From Hyphomicrobiales bacterium (GTDB lineage Bacteria; Pseudomonadota; Alphaproteobacteria; Rhizobiales; Rhizobiaceae): a stretch of DNA of 64,000 nt. Location: NCBI GenBank assembly GCA_900469615.1, contig UBYA01000011.1, positions 186,001 to 250,000 of the forward strand. The letters are read 5' to 3'. The position numbers and the translations under genes were made by a program. The notes beneath the pieces were generated by a model, which saw only the letters and a list, made by a program, of their open reading frames with translations, did no database searches and had not been told where the DNA came from. Shown in pieces: positions 63,928-64,000 of this stretch; the first letter of the stretch is position 1; each line of letters opens with the position of its first letter.

Positions 63928-64000
63928 GTCTTATCTCCCTGAGCTTTTCAAAAGAGGAGGCGCCAGTCATCGACCGAGGCCATGAACAATGAAGTAGGGC

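Noticed and set aside
63677..63970. A 97-codon basic protein frame over the csbD gene
   Set aside because: Out-of-frame reading of csbD. The frame at 63748-63927 gives a full CsbD-family sequence with a good ribosome site.

Overview
The window looks like a chromosome or chromid segment of a Rhizobiaceae bacterium, most likely Rhizobium. It is GC-rich with uniform coding style and dense in ABC importers, each with its own regulator. It carries the rhizobial L-rhamnose locus in the order rhaD-rhaI / rhaR-S-T-P-Q-U-K, which is the R. leguminosarum arrangement. No IS element, phage, CRISPR array, rRNA or tRNA was seen.

Layout. 1-4.7 kb: a LacI regulator, a one-gene small secreted or membrane peptide, an HpcH/HpaI aldolase, and two VOC proteins around a WYL-type regulator. 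4.8-15.8 kb: the complete rhamnose regulon, with divergent rhaDI and rhaRSTPQUK separated by a pair of inverted 20-bp boxes. 15.9-18.3 kb: an APH(6)-like kinase and an orphan branched-chain-type binding protein. 18.3-22.5 kb: a three-gene catabolic operon (Gfo/Idh/MocA dehydrogenase, DUF993 aldolase-like protein, TIM-barrel isomerase) beside a TetR gene, with the same palindrome in front of both. 22.6-24.8 kb: a flavoprotein and an NAD-epimerase. 25-30.8 kb: a GntR regulator divergent from a TrpXYZ-like importer joined to a kynureninase and an arylformamidase-like hydrolase. 30.9-33.5 kb: a VOC protein and a PAS-GGDEF-EAL protein. 33.7-41.6 kb: mannonate dehydratase, GntR regulator, beta-mannosidase and a large GH94-type phosphorylase. 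41.9-48 kb: a DUF2161 nuclease-like protein, a DegP protease, a NAD-kinase-like/SPFH operon facing an NrtR-type Nudix regulator, and a short DnaJ protein. 48.3-50.7 kb: a polysaccharide flippase and a glycosyltransferase, bracketed by direct copies of a dispersed repeat. 50.9-57.2 kb: a MocR regulator divergent from a polar amino-acid type ABC system with an M20 amidohydrolase. 57.5-61.4 kb: a small protein, then oxyR divergent from katG. 61.5-64 kb: an acyltransferase and a small stress or envelope group (DUF992, BON, CsbD).

The theme is substrate scavenging: most modules pair a dedicated regulator with an importer and two or three enzymes. The least explained are the TetR/DUF993 operon, the NrtR/SPFH/NAD-kinase-like module, the kynurenine-type import operon, and a roughly 70-100 bp repeat with at least five recognisable copies (plus one degenerate copy inside the rha operon), mostly just after gene ends. 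All functional names come from reading translated motifs by eye. No database search was run.
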